A DNA stretch of 64,000 nucleotides, from the NCBI GenBank assembly GCA_024640255.1, contig JAHEFI010000047.1, positions 80,689-144,688 of the forward strand, read 5' to 3'. Each line of letters opens with the position of its first letter. The first letter of the stretch is position 1. Both the position numbers and the translations under genes were made by a program. Under the pieces are notes generated by a model. That model saw only the letters and a list, made by a program, of their open reading frames with translations. It was not told the DNA's origin and did no database searches. This document shows positions 9,342 to 19,000 of the stretch, in pieces. Source of the DNA: Bacteroidota bacterium. GTDB taxonomy: Bacteria; Bacteroidota; Bacteroidia; Chitinophagales; Chitinophagaceae.

Positions 9342-10491
9342 AATACTTTGGATTGATGATAAATTCAATGAAATGATAGATTTTCAGATACTCGCTGAAG
9401 GCGAAGGTCTCCTTTTGCAAGGATTTAAATCCTTTGAAGAAGGGTTTGCTGAACTAGAGAAAAGTAATAAAAAATATGATGCAGTTTTATTAGACGGTTT
9501 ATTTTTTGAAAAAAGAGACCAAGAGTCTGGAACGGAAGACGAGATAGCATTAGGAGCTGCAATTGCAAGAATCAATGAGCTTAAAAATAAAAAAAACTAT
9601 CCATGGTTTGTCTTGTCTGGTCAAGATCAATTTACTAAAACAAAAAATTCATTATTAACTGCAAATAAAAAAAGGTGTTTTGACAAAACAAACCCTGCAG
9701 ACATTTTTGAGTTATTCAGTGCAATAAAAATTGAGTCTGATAATGAAAAAGAAACTTCAATAAAACATAAGTATTACAAGGCCTTTGAATTATGTACTTC
9801 AAAATATATTGGAGAGGATAGTGTAAATGGTCTTTTGTATTTACTTATTGGTTTAGAATATCAACAAGAAAATCAAAACTCAGAAGAAAAGTTAAATGCT
9901 ATCAGAAAAATAATAGAAAATATATTTGATGTTTTTTACAAAATTGGCGTTTTACCTCATGAAATTGCACGTTCAAATGGTTCAATCAATAAATCAGGAG
10001 ATTTTTTAGCTGGTTTAAATAAACAATATAAATATAATGAGCAGATATTACATCCTGTTATAGCACTTCACTTAATAAATATTTTAGATCTTACTCAAGA
10101 TGGATCTCATTCAAGAGGTGATTTAAAACTAGGAGTAGATGATTTTATTAAATCCCAAAACACCTCATATCTTTTTAATAGTATAGTTTTTCAATTACTA
10201 GATATAATGATTTGGTGTAAGAATTATTTCAACAATCATCAAGATTATAAATATAATAACAGAATAACTGAATTATTAGAGGTTGACACAACAAGCTTTT
10301 ATGAAGGAATCATTGAACAAGATAGTAATAGAAACTTTTATTGTGGAGAATATATTTTAGGGTATAATCATATAATAAACAATAATTTTAAAATTGGAGA
10401 TAGAATTAAGATTACTGAATCAACTGAAAACACAAATAATAGAACTAATTCGCTTTATCCAAAACATGCTAAAAAATTTATAATATTATGA
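9322..10491 (+). CDS. receiver-domain (REC) protein with uncharacterised C-terminal domain
   Basis: 'ILWIDDK', phosphoacceptor-like 'YDAVLLDGLF' (Asp codon 9493-9495), 'VLSGQD', 'CFDKTNP' (Lys codon 9685-9687); overlaps the upstream kinase gene by 20 bp. Confidence 0.75.
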   Translation: MLKKQYKILWIDDKFNEMIDFQILAEGEGLLLQGFKSFEEGFAELEKSNKKYDAVLLDGLFFEKRDQESGTEDEIALGAAIARINELKNKKNYPWFVLSGQDQFTKTKNSLLTANKKRCFDKTNPADIFELFSAIKIESDNEKETSIKHKYYKAFELCTSKYIGEDSVNGLLYLLIGLEYQQENQNSEEKLNAIRKIIENIFDVFYKIGVLPHEIARSNGSINKSGDFLAGLNKQYKYNEQILHPVIALHLINILDLTQDGSHSRGDLKLGVDDFIKSQNTSYLFNSIVFQLLDIMIWCKNYFNNHQDYKYNNRITELLEVDTTSFYEGIIEQDSNRNFYCGEYILGYNHIINNNFKIGDRIKITESTENTNNRTNSLYPKHAKKFIIL

Positions 10492-10545
10492 TAACAGGAT
10501 AAACAAGATCAAGAATAAAACAAATTTTAAATTAATTTATATATT

Positions 10546-12111
10546 ATGACAAGAGAACAAGAAAGAGATGAGCTGCACCGCACCATCTGGCAAATAGCAA
10601 ACGACTTACGAGGTAGTGTTGACGGATGGGATTTTAAGTCTTATGTACTTGGGATGCTGTTTTACAGGTTCATTTCAGAAAATCTTACTTCTTATATAAA
10701 TAAGGAAGAGCAACGTACAGGACATAGCAATTTTGACTACGCTTCTATTTCTGACAAAGATGCTGAGTTAGGTAGGGTGGACACAATAAAAGAAAAAGGA
10801 TTTTACATTTTACCTTCAGAATTATTTCTAAATGTTCGCAAGAATGCAAAGACAGACGAAGACTTGAATGAAACATTAAGTCGTGTTTTTAAGAACATCG
10901 AGAACTCTGCAAAAGGAACGGATAGTGAAGATGACCTAAAAGGTTTATTTGATGACATTGATGTAAACAGCAACAAGCTCGGTGCAACCGTAACAAAACG
11001 AAATGAGGTATTAGTAAAAATTATGGATGCCATAGGCGGATTGCAATTCGGTGATTATCAAGAAAACACCAATGACACATTTGGCGACGCATACGAGTTT
11101 TTGATGACTATGTATGCAAGTAATGCAGGTAAATCTGGAGGAGAGTTCTTTACTCCACAAGAAGTATCTGAGCTATTGGCAGAAATTACAGTAGTTGGCA
11201 AAAAGCAAGTAAATAAAGTATATGATCCCGCATGTGGTTCTGGTTCATTACTTTTAAAATTTGCGAAAGTTTTAGGCAAGGATAATGTTAGACAGGGATT
11301 TTATGGACAAGAGGTAAATATAACGACGCATAATTTATGTCGTATCAATATGTTTTTACATGACATAAATTACGAAAAGTTTAATATTGCTCATGGTGAT
11401 ACTTTAACTGATCCAAAACATTGGGATGATGAACCTTTTGATGCAATTGTTTCAAATCCGCCATACTCAATAAAGTGGGAAGGCGATACTAATCCACTTT
11501 TAATTAATGATCCACGCTTCTCTCCTGCCGGGGTATTAGCTCCTAAAAGCAAAGCAGACTTGGCTTTTACCTTACATATGTTGCACTGGCTTTCTACATC
11601 GGGTACCGCAGCCATTGTTGAGTTTCCAGGTGTTTTGTATCGTGGTGGTGCAGAACAAAAAATCCGAAAATATCTAATTGACAACAATTATATAGATGCG
11701 GTAATACAGCTTCCTCCAGATTTATTCTTTGGTACAACTATAGGTACTTGCATTATTGTGTTGAAGAAAAGTAAGAAGGATAACGCGACATTATTTATTG
11801 ATGCTTCTGCAGAGTTTGTAAGAGGAGGAAATAAAAACAAATTAACAGATTCCAACCGCAAGAAAATACTGAATGCTTATATTGAAAGAAAAGACCATGA
11901 CCATTTTGCAAAGTTGGTTTTAAACAAAGACATTTCTGACAATGATTATAATATTGCGGTAAGCAGTTATGTAGAGCAAGAGAATATCACAGAGGAAGTT
12001 GACATTGAAATGCTGAACGCACATATTGCCGAAATAGTAATCAAGCAAAATAAATTGCGAACAGCTATTGATGAAATTATTGCAGATTTAGAAGGAGGTG
12101 CAAATGAGTAA
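10546..12111 (+). CDS. hsdM: type I restriction-modification system, modification subunit
   Basis: 'GEFFTPQEVSELL', 'YDPACGSGSLLLKF', 'IVSNPPYS'. Confidence 0.95.
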   Translation: MTREQERDELHRTIWQIANDLRGSVDGWDFKSYVLGMLFYRFISENLTSYINKEEQRTGHSNFDYASISDKDAELGRVDTIKEKGFYILPSELFLNVRKNAKTDEDLNETLSRVFKNIENSAKGTDSEDDLKGLFDDIDVNSNKLGATVTKRNEVLVKIMDAIGGLQFGDYQENTNDTFGDAYEFLMTMYASNAGKSGGEFFTPQEVSELLAEITVVGKKQVNKVYDPACGSGSLLLKFAKVLGKDNVRQGFYGQEVNITTHNLCRINMFLHDINYEKFNIAHGDTLTDPKHWDDEPFDAIVSNPPYSIKWEGDTNPLLINDPRFSPAGVLAPKSKADLAFTLHMLHWLSTSGTAAIVEFPGVLYRGGAEQKIRKYLIDNNYIDAVIQLPPDLFFGTTIGTCIIVLKKSKKDNATLFIDASAEFVRGGNKNKLTDSNRKKILNAYIERKDHDHFAKLVLNKDISDNDYNIAVSSYVEQENITEEVDIEMLNAHIAEIVIKQNKLRTAIDEIIADLEGGANE

Positions 12112-13312
12112 GATTAATGATTTAATACAGCAATATTGTCCCCAAGGTATAATATTTAAAGAACTTTGGGAAGTAACAATTTGGGATAAAAGATTTAATG
12201 GTGTTGACAAATCAAAACAACTAAAGGTTTCTTCTTATAAGCATGTTTCTTCTGCTATTTTAAAAAGCTTAAAAAAAGAAAGAGGAACTGTAAAATTATT
12301 ATCTACAGGTAAATTTGATGGGTGGACAACTGAAATTGAAGCAGGGAGCAATCTTAATTTTGGAGAAGTCATTACTATTCCATCTGGTGGCACGGCTAAT
12401 ATTAAGTATTATAATGGGAAATTTGTAGACAGTGGAAACATCTTAGCGAAAGCATTTGATAAGACTATAAGTTTAAAGTTTATTTACTATTATCTTTTGT
12501 CAAAAAATGAAATAGTTGAGAGTTTTTTCAGGGGTGCAGGTGTAAAACATCCAAATATGACAGATCTTTTGAAACTTCAAATCCCAATCCCTCTCCTCCC
12601 AATTCAAGAAGAAATCGTAGCTATCTTAGATAAGTTTACAACATTAGAAGCGGAGTTAGAAGCGGAGTTAGAAGCTAGAAAAAAACAATACACTTTTTAT
12701 CGAGATTCTTTGTTATGTTTTGAAGGAAAAGATGTGAAGTGGATGACACTTGGAGAAATTGGTAATGTTTGTATGTGTAAAAGAGTTTTTAAAAATGAAA
12801 CTACTAGCAGTGGGGATATACCATTTTATAAAATTGGAACTTTTGGAAAAGAACCTGATTCTTTCATTTCTAAAGAACTATATCAAGAATATAAAAATAG
12901 ATATTCATTTCCAAAAAAAGGTGATATTTTAATTTCAGCTTCAGGTACAATTGGCAGAACTGTAATTTATAATGGTGAGCCCGCTTATTTTCAAGATAGT
13001 AATATAGTTTGGATAAATAATGATGAATCAATTGTTACAAATAGATTTTTATTTCATTATTATAAAGTTGTGAAATGGCAAACAGATAATGGTGGAATAA
13101 TTTCTAGATTGTATAATGACAATTTAAAAAAAACTAAAATTCCTATTCCAACTTTTTTAGAACAAGAACGAATTGTCAAAATTTTAGATAAATTTGATAT
13201 ATTAGTAAACGACATTTCAATCGGCTTACCAGCTGAAATTAAAACACGCAGAAGGCAAAATGAGTTCTACAGAAATCAATTATTGACCTTTAATTCTGTA
13301 AGCAATGAATAA
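12104..13312 (+). CDS. hsdS: type I restriction-modification system, specificity subunit
   Basis: two TRD halves, each ending in HsdS-type 'IPIPLLPIQEEIVAILDKFTTLEAELEAELEARKKQY' / 'IPIPTFLEQERIVKILDKFD'; start ATG 12104 overlaps the hsdM stop. Confidence 0.92.
   Translation: MSKINDLIQQYCPQGIIFKELWEVTIWDKRFNGVDKSKQLKVSSYKHVSSAILKSLKKERGTVKLLSTGKFDGWTTEIEAGSNLNFGEVITIPSGGTANIKYYNGKFVDSGNILAKAFDKTISLKFIYYYLLSKNEIVESFFRGAGVKHPNMTDLLKLQIPIPLLPIQEEIVAILDKFTTLEAELEAELEARKKQYTFYRDSLLCFEGKDVKWMTLGEIGNVCMCKRVFKNETTSSGDIPFYKIGTFGKEPDSFISKELYQEYKNRYSFPKKGDILISASGTIGRTVIYNGEPAYFQDSNIVWINNDESIVTNRFLFHYYKVVKWQTDNGGIISRLYNDNLKKTKIPIPTFLEQERIVKILDKFDILVNDISIGLPAEIKTRRRQNEFYRNQLLTFNSVSNE
12644..12675 (+). 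repeat. 12-bp tandem repeat (TTAGAAGCGGAG, ~2.7 copies) in the hsdS central conserved region
   Basis: read directly; encodes LEAELEAELEA. Confidence 0.9.
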
Positions 13313-16300
13313 GTATTATATAGTAGCTGAAAGTGCTGAAAGTACAGTCGTTTCTGAATATAAGTCTCCCTACAAAAGAGAAACAAATCACCAGACTGAA
13401 GACCAATTAGAGAAAGCATTCATTGCCTTACTTCAAAGTCAAGCATATGAATATTTAGTTATTAACAGCGAAACTGAACTTATAAATAACCTTCGCCGAC
13501 AGTTAGAGAAATTAAATAACTATACTTTTAGCGATAATGAGTGGAATCGTTTTTTCAAAAGTAAAATTTCAAATCAGAATAGTGGCATTGTTGAAAAAAC
13601 AACGATTATACAAGAAGATTACATTCAAAATTTAGATTGCGATAATGGCTCTATTAAGAATATCAATTTTATAGATAAACTCAATATACATAACAATCAA
13701 CTTCAAGTCTTAAATCAATATGAAGTTGCTGAAGGGAATAGGCCCAATCGTTATGATGTAACAGTTTTAGTAAACGGATTTCCACTAGTTCATATAGAGT
13801 TAAAAAAAAGGGGAATTGACATAAAAGAAGCATTTAATCAGATAAATCGTTATAATAGAGAGTCATTTTGGGCTGGATCAGCACTATTTGAATATGTACA
13901 ACTATTTGTAATCTCTAATGGCACTTTTACCAAATATTATAGTAATACAACAAGAAGTTCACATATCAAAGAGCAGAGTCAATTTGGTCCTAAAAAAGGT
14001 AAACGAACTAGTAATAGTTTTGAATTCACATCATGGTGGGCAGATTCAAATAACAGGCCAATTTTAGACTTAATGGATTTTGGACGTACATTTTTTGCAA
14101 AACATTCCTTATTAAATATCATTTGCAAATACTGTGTATTTACTTCAGATAAATTATTGTTGGTCATGCGACCATATCAAATAGTGGCCACCGAAAAAAT
14201 TTTGAACAAAATTAATGTTGCCAACAATTACAAAAACTTTGGAACTATAGATGCTGGAGGTTATATTTGGCATACTACGGGTAGCGGTAAAACTCTTACC
14301 TCATTTAAAACAGCTCAGTTAGCTAGTAAACTTCCTTTTATAAAGAAAGTTTTGTTTGTAGTAGATAGAAAAGATTTAGACTATCAAACAATGAAGGAGT
14401 ATGATAAATTTGAAAAAGGAGCAGCCAATAGCAATTCGAATACTTCAATTTTAAAAAAACAACTTAGTGATTCAAATGCCAGTATCATAATCACTACAAT
14501 ACAAAAGCTCTCTATTCTAATAAAAAAAGAAAAAAATCATAGCTTATTCAATGAGCCAGTTGTTGTCATTTTTGATGAGTGCCACCGTTCACAATTTGGT
14601 GATATGCACCTAGCTATTACTAGAGCTTTTAAGAAATATTACCTTTTTGGTTTTACCGGTACTCCCATTTTTGCAATTAATGCAAACAGCAGCAACAAGC
14701 CTAGTTTAAAAACAACCGAGCAGGCATTTGGAGATAAGTTGCACACTTATACTATAGTTGATGCCATCAATGATAAAAATGTACTTCCATTTCGTATTGA
14801 TTATGTATCAACCATGAAAGAGCAGGAAAATATCAAAGATGAAAAGGTTTGGGATATTGATAGAGAGAGGGCATTGACAGAACCAAAACGAATTACTAAT
14901 GTTGTAAATTATATTTTGGATCATTTTGACCAAAAGACCAAACGAAACAGTAAATCATACAGCTTCTTGTCACTTAAAAATATTTACGAAGTCGTATCTT
15001 CTAAAGATCGTAACAAAATCAAAGAAATAAGAGTAAAAATTGCTCTTTCAGGCTTCAATTCCATATTTGCAGTAAGTTCCATTGACTTTGCTAAACTTTA
15101 TTATTATGAGTTTAAAAAACAACAACAAACCTTACCTGAAATACAACGTTTAAAAATTGCTACTATTTTCAGCTTTGGTGTAAATGATGAAGAAGATGGA
15201 TTGCCAGATGAAAATTCAGAAGGCACTGAGGGTTTAAGTACATCAGATAGAGATTTTCTCGAAACAGCTATAAGTGATTATAACGAGATTTTCACAACTA
15301 ATTATGATACATCAGCAGATAAATTTCAGAACTATTACAAAGATGTATCATTAAGAATGAAAAATCGAGAAATTGATTTACTTATCGTAGTAAACATGTT
15401 TCTTACTGGTTTTGATGCAACTACTTTAAATACATTATGGGTTGATAAGAACTTGCGACTACACGGATTATTGCAAGCTTATTCAAGAACCAACCGAATA
15501 TTAAATTCTGTAAAAACTTTTGGAAATATTGTTTGCTTCAGAAATCTTGAAAAAGCAACAAATGAAAGTATAGCATTATTTGGAGATAAAGAAGCTGGTG
15601 GAATTGTTCTGTTAAAAACCTTTGATCAATATTACAATGGGTATAAAGATGACAAAAAAGTTACGCCTGGCTATGTGTCGTTAATAGATGAGCTAACAAC
15701 AAAATACCAGTTAGGCGAACCTATTATAGGAGAACAGAAAAAGAAATCCTTTATAAAACTTTATGGAGTGATATTAAAAGCAAGGAATATTCTTTCTGCA
15801 TTTGACGAATTCAAAGGAAAAGAAATTCTGACCGAAAGGGATCTGCAGGACTATCACAGCATATACATTAATCTTTACCATGAATTTCGTAATAAAAAGA
15901 CTGGAGATGTGGAAAATGTTAATGACGACATCGTATTTGAGATGGAGCTGATAAAGCAGGTTGAAATAAATATAGACTACATTATAGAATTGATTAAAAA
16001 ATATCATGAAAGTCATTTCAAAGACAAAGAAATTCATATCGCTATTAATAAAGCTATTGATTCTAGTTTAGAATTAAGGAATAAGAAAGATCTCATAGAA
16101 AAATTCATTCAGTCACTTACCCCTAGCACTGATGTTACAAATGATTGGCAAAGTTTTATTGAGGAGCAAAAGATAGAAGAATTAAATCAAATTATTATCG
16201 AGGAAAATCTTGATAAAGGTGAAACATACAAATTCATGAAAAATGCATTCAGAGATGGCTATATACAAACAACTGGTACTGGATTAGCTAAAATATTACC

Positions 16301-16424
16301 TCCAGTATCAAGGTTTACTCCTAATGGAGAAAGAACCGAAAAAAGAGAAACTGTAATTGAAAAAATAAAAATATTTTTCAATCGATTCTGGGATATTTCT
16401 GGAGAAAAGTCTGATTTAGGTTAA
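13305..16424 (+). CDS. hsdR: type I restriction-modification system, restriction/translocase subunit
   Basis: nuclease-type 'NRYDVTVLVNGFPLVHIELKKRG', Walker A 'WHTTGSGKTLT', 'VVIFDECHRSQFG', 'LFGFTGTPI'. Confidence 0.95.
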   Translation: MNKYYIVAESAESTVVSEYKSPYKRETNHQTEDQLEKAFIALLQSQAYEYLVINSETELINNLRRQLEKLNNYTFSDNEWNRFFKSKISNQNSGIVEKTTIIQEDYIQNLDCDNGSIKNINFIDKLNIHNNQLQVLNQYEVAEGNRPNRYDVTVLVNGFPLVHIELKKRGIDIKEAFNQINRYNRESFWAGSALFEYVQLFVISNGTFTKYYSNTTRSSHIKEQSQFGPKKGKRTSNSFEFTSWWADSNNRPILDLMDFGRTFFAKHSLLNIICKYCVFTSDKLLLVMRPYQIVATEKILNKINVANNYKNFGTIDAGGYIWHTTGSGKTLTSFKTAQLASKLPFIKKVLFVVDRKDLDYQTMKEYDKFEKGAANSNSNTSILKKQLSDSNASIIITTIQKLSILIKKEKNHSLFNEPVVVIFDECHRSQFGDMHLAITRAFKKYYLFGFTGTPIFAINANSSNKPSLKTTEQAFGDKLHTYTIVDAINDKNVLPFRIDYVSTMKEQENIKDEKVWDIDRERALTEPKRITNVVNYILDHFDQKTKRNSKSYSFLSLKNIYEVVSSKDRNKIKEIRVKIALSGFNSIFAVSSIDFAKLYYYEFKKQQQTLPEIQRLKIATIFSFGVNDEEDGLPDENSEGTEGLSTSDRDFLETAISDYNEIFTTNYDTSADKFQNYYKDVSLRMKNREIDLLIVVNMFLTGFDATTLNTLWVDKNLRLHGLLQAYSRTNRILNSVKTFGNIVCFRNLEKATNESIALFGDKEAGGIVLLKTFDQYYNGYKDDKKVTPGYVSLIDELTTKYQLGEPIIGEQKKKSFIKLYGVILKARNILSAFDEFKGKEILTERDLQDYHSIYINLYHEFRNKKTGDVENVNDDIVFEMELIKQVEINIDYIIELIKKYHESHFKDKEIHIAINKAIDSSLELRNKKDLIEKFIQSLTPSTDVTNDWQSFIEEQKIEELNQIIIEENLDKGETYKFMKNAFRDGYIQTTGTGLAKILPPVSRFTPNGERTEKRETVIEKIKIFFNRFWDISGEKSDLG

Positions 16425-16514
16425 AATAATGTTTATTATTTAGTATAAGTGAACATTAATGTAATTTTAAAAGGGATTAGATATGTTTCACATATTTTAA
16501 ACGTTTTAATATAA

Positions 16515-17228
16515 ATGGGCAAAAAAAAATTTCAAAAACAATTATTAAAATTATTATTAGTTATTTCAGTATTTATCATCATTTCTAATGATTTTGTCTT
16601 AGAAGATATTACCGAAATTGTTTCATTTGGACATGAACTAGGTAATGTCCTTTCAAACTTGAGTATGGCATTTATTTCAAGTTATATTTTTTATTATGTT
16701 GTTGTTGTGTTGAAAGAAAGAAAAGATAAATTAAATATTAATATTTCAGTTCATGAATTGACAAATCAATTAGTTGGGAGAGCATATAGCGTTTTTTACA
16801 AATTAGTTGAGGGTGCAGGCATTGAAAATTTTAATTTTGACATCCAGAATATTACTTTAAGTGATTATATTATTTTATGTCAAAAAGTTAATCCTAATCA
16901 GATTTCAACTAATAATTTACTTGGGACACCAGGAAATTTTATAGAAGCTACCTATGGACAATTGATTTATAATAATTCTGTTGCAAATGTTATGATGTTA
17001 TCTGAAAAGATTTTTGTTTATATGCCTTATTTAGATACTGAATTTGTCCATCATATAAACAGACTTCTTAGTTCAACATTTTTCATTATTGCCCCATCGC
17101 TTAATGTAAAGACAAGAAATACTGATTTTACTGCTTATGCCAACCCAATGTTTGAATTTTTAGAATTAGTAAGAGATCTAGATAAGTATAATAGTACAAT
17201 TATTAAAAAATCAATAAATCCGTATTAA
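16515..17228 (+). CDS. hypothetical membrane protein with two N-terminal TM segments
   Basis: 237 aa; hydrophobic stretches 'LLKLLLVISVFIIISNDFVL' and 'MAFISSYIFYYVVVVL'; 90 bp downstream of hsdR, same strand. Confidence 0.6.
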   Translation: MGKKKFQKQLLKLLLVISVFIIISNDFVLEDITEIVSFGHELGNVLSNLSMAFISSYIFYYVVVVLKERKDKLNINISVHELTNQLVGRAYSVFYKLVEGAGIENFNFDIQNITLSDYIILCQKVNPNQISTNNLLGTPGNFIEATYGQLIYNNSVANVMMLSEKIFVYMPYLDTEFVHHINRLLSSTFFIIAPSLNVKTRNTDFTAYANPMFEFLELVRDLDKYNSTIIKKSINPY

Positions 17229-17248
17229 AAAATTAATTACTCAAATTA

Positions 17249-17614
17249 TTAATTCAAATTCACTATATAGTCGTAGTAATTTAAAATATAGTTTTCTGCC
17301 AAGTTTATGTCTTTTGTATTAAATTTAGTTTTATACCCAACTTTCACATCTTCGTTATAAAATGAATGTTGTTTAATTACTTGTTCAGCAATCATTTCTC
17401 TGTCATATATCTTTCCATTTTCCATATCTAAGATGTCAAAATAATGTCTTTTGAGTGTTGTCTTTAATTCAACTCCATTAGAGATGTATTTAACAGGTTT
17501 CTTTTCAGTAATGGAATTGATGATTTGGTCAACTTCGGATACGACTGGTTCTTTATAGTCTTCAACTAGAAATTTTAAAATGAAACAAACAAAAAGAAAT
17601 ATAATATAGGTCAC
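17249..17614 (-). CDS. hypothetical protein, N-terminal hydrophobic segment
   Basis: 121-aa ORF. Confidence 0.45.
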   Translation of the reverse strand: MTYIIFLFVCFILKFLVEDYKEPVVSEVDQIINSITEKKPVKYISNGVELKTTLKRHYFDILDMENGKIYDREMIAEQVIKQHSFYNEDVKVGYKTKFNTKDINLAENYILNYYDYIVNLN

Positions 17615-17705
17615 TGTTAGATTTTAATTAAAATTAAAGAAGTTTATTGATTTAATCCTTGTAATTTTCTTCAAATTTATATCTTACTTTTTAAATAATT
17701 TTAAG

Positions 17706-18887
17706 ATGAAAACTATTACTCGAAGAGAACTTTATGATCTAGTTTGGTCAAAGTCAATCACTAAAATCTCCAAGGAGATAAATATTAAGGAAAGCGTGAT
17801 TAGAGGTATTTGTCAGTCGTACAAAATACCTCTTCCAATTAATGGTTATTGGTCAAAGATCCAATTTGGAAAAGAGGTTGAAGTTTTTCCCTTTATAGAT
17901 GATTTTGAAGGATCAGATATTATTGAATTATTTCATTTCATTCCAACCCCTTATGAGGAAAAAAAGAAAGAAGATGTTATTTTGATTGAAGACTTTGTTA
18001 AAGAAACATTACCAAGTTACCCCACTAAATTGGAAAATCCTTTGGAAGTTATTATAGAAACTCAAAAGTATTTAACAAGAAAAGATAATTATAATTACTA
18101 CCAATCAAGAAAAGACAATACACCATTTATTAATGTACAGGTATCAACAAAGGAATTAATAGACAGATCATTATTATTTTTAGATACACTTCTCAAACAA
18201 TTTATTGCAAGAGGCCATGAGGTATTATCTGAAAATTGGGGTACAAAAGTCATTATTCAGAAACATAGTTTACCAATTAGAATGAGAGAAAGTTACAATA
18301 GGGTGAAGAAAACGAATCCTAAATGGTATGATTCTGAAGATAAAGTAGCTAATGGAGTTTTGTGCTTTCAGATTGACGAAAGTTATAGAAGAATTGAATG
18401 GAGAGATAGTGATTCAGTTAAATTAGAAGATAAAATTCCTAGTATCATAGCCAAATTTGAAGAAATATGTTATCAGAGGTACGAAGATGATTTACAAAAA
18501 ATTAGAGAGGATATTAGAAAGCATGAAATTTATAAACTTATCCAAGCAAGAAAACAAGTCGTACAAATACATTTAGAAAAATTCAATAAGCTATTAAGAG
18601 AAAGTAAAAGATATAGAAAAATACAAGATATGAGAACATATGTTGATTCTCTCAAAAAGATTGAGAGTGACAAACCTGAGTTGAAAGAGTGGATTGAATG
18701 GTCGACTTCAGCTATTGATTGGTATGACCCTTTGATAAAGTTGGATCACCCATATTTGAAAGATGTTGACAGAGAAACTTTAACAGTCAAAACATTAGAT
18801 ATAGATGTTGAGAATTGGTATGATAATTACAATACTCATGAATACGAGTATGATGACAAGGAAGAGTATTGGCATGATGATTACTAA
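17706..18887 (+). CDS. hypothetical protein of a widespread 'TRxELYxLVWSxPxTKxAKE' type
   Basis: 'ITRRELYDLVWSKSITKISKEINIKESVIRGICQSYKIPLPINGYWSKIQFGK' N-terminal HTH-like module. Confidence 0.6.
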   Translation: MKTITRRELYDLVWSKSITKISKEINIKESVIRGICQSYKIPLPINGYWSKIQFGKEVEVFPFIDDFEGSDIIELFHFIPTPYEEKKKEDVILIEDFVKETLPSYPTKLENPLEVIIETQKYLTRKDNYNYYQSRKDNTPFINVQVSTKELIDRSLLFLDTLLKQFIARGHEVLSENWGTKVIIQKHSLPIRMRESYNRVKKTNPKWYDSEDKVANGVLCFQIDESYRRIEWRDSDSVKLEDKIPSIIAKFEEICYQRYEDDLQKIREDIRKHEIYKLIQARKQVVQIHLEKFNKLLRESKRYRKIQDMRTYVDSLKKIESDKPELKEWIEWSTSAIDWYDPLIKLDHPYLKDVDRETLTVKTLDIDVENWYDNYNTHEYEYDDKEEYWHDDY

Positions 18888-18894
18888 TATAAAA

Positions 18895-19000
18895 CATTGA
18901 TAATCAATATTTTTAATATTTTATCAATCAAATAAATCTATTTTATCAATCAATTTTGACTTTTTTTGATCGATAAAGCATAATTTTATGATCGATAAAA
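18895..19000 (+). promoter_or_regulatory. cluster of four TTTATC(A/G)ATCA sites upstream of fic
   Basis: TTTTATCAATCAA at 18919 and 18941; inverted TTGATCGATAAA at 18966 and TGATCGATAAAA at 18989; 22-bp spacing within each pair. Confidence 0.7.

Noticed and set aside
10803-11687. Minus-strand ORFs inside hsdM
   Set aside because: Antisense shadow of a confident HsdM gene; no recognisable domains.
12644-12675. Sequencing or assembly duplication in hsdS
   Set aside because: The repeat is in frame at the position where type I HsdS proteins are known to carry functional repeats.
18895-19000. Possible CRISPR-like array upstream of fic
   Set aside because: Repeats are only 11-13 bp, half of them inverted, with ~10-bp spacers; this fits operator sites, not CRISPR.
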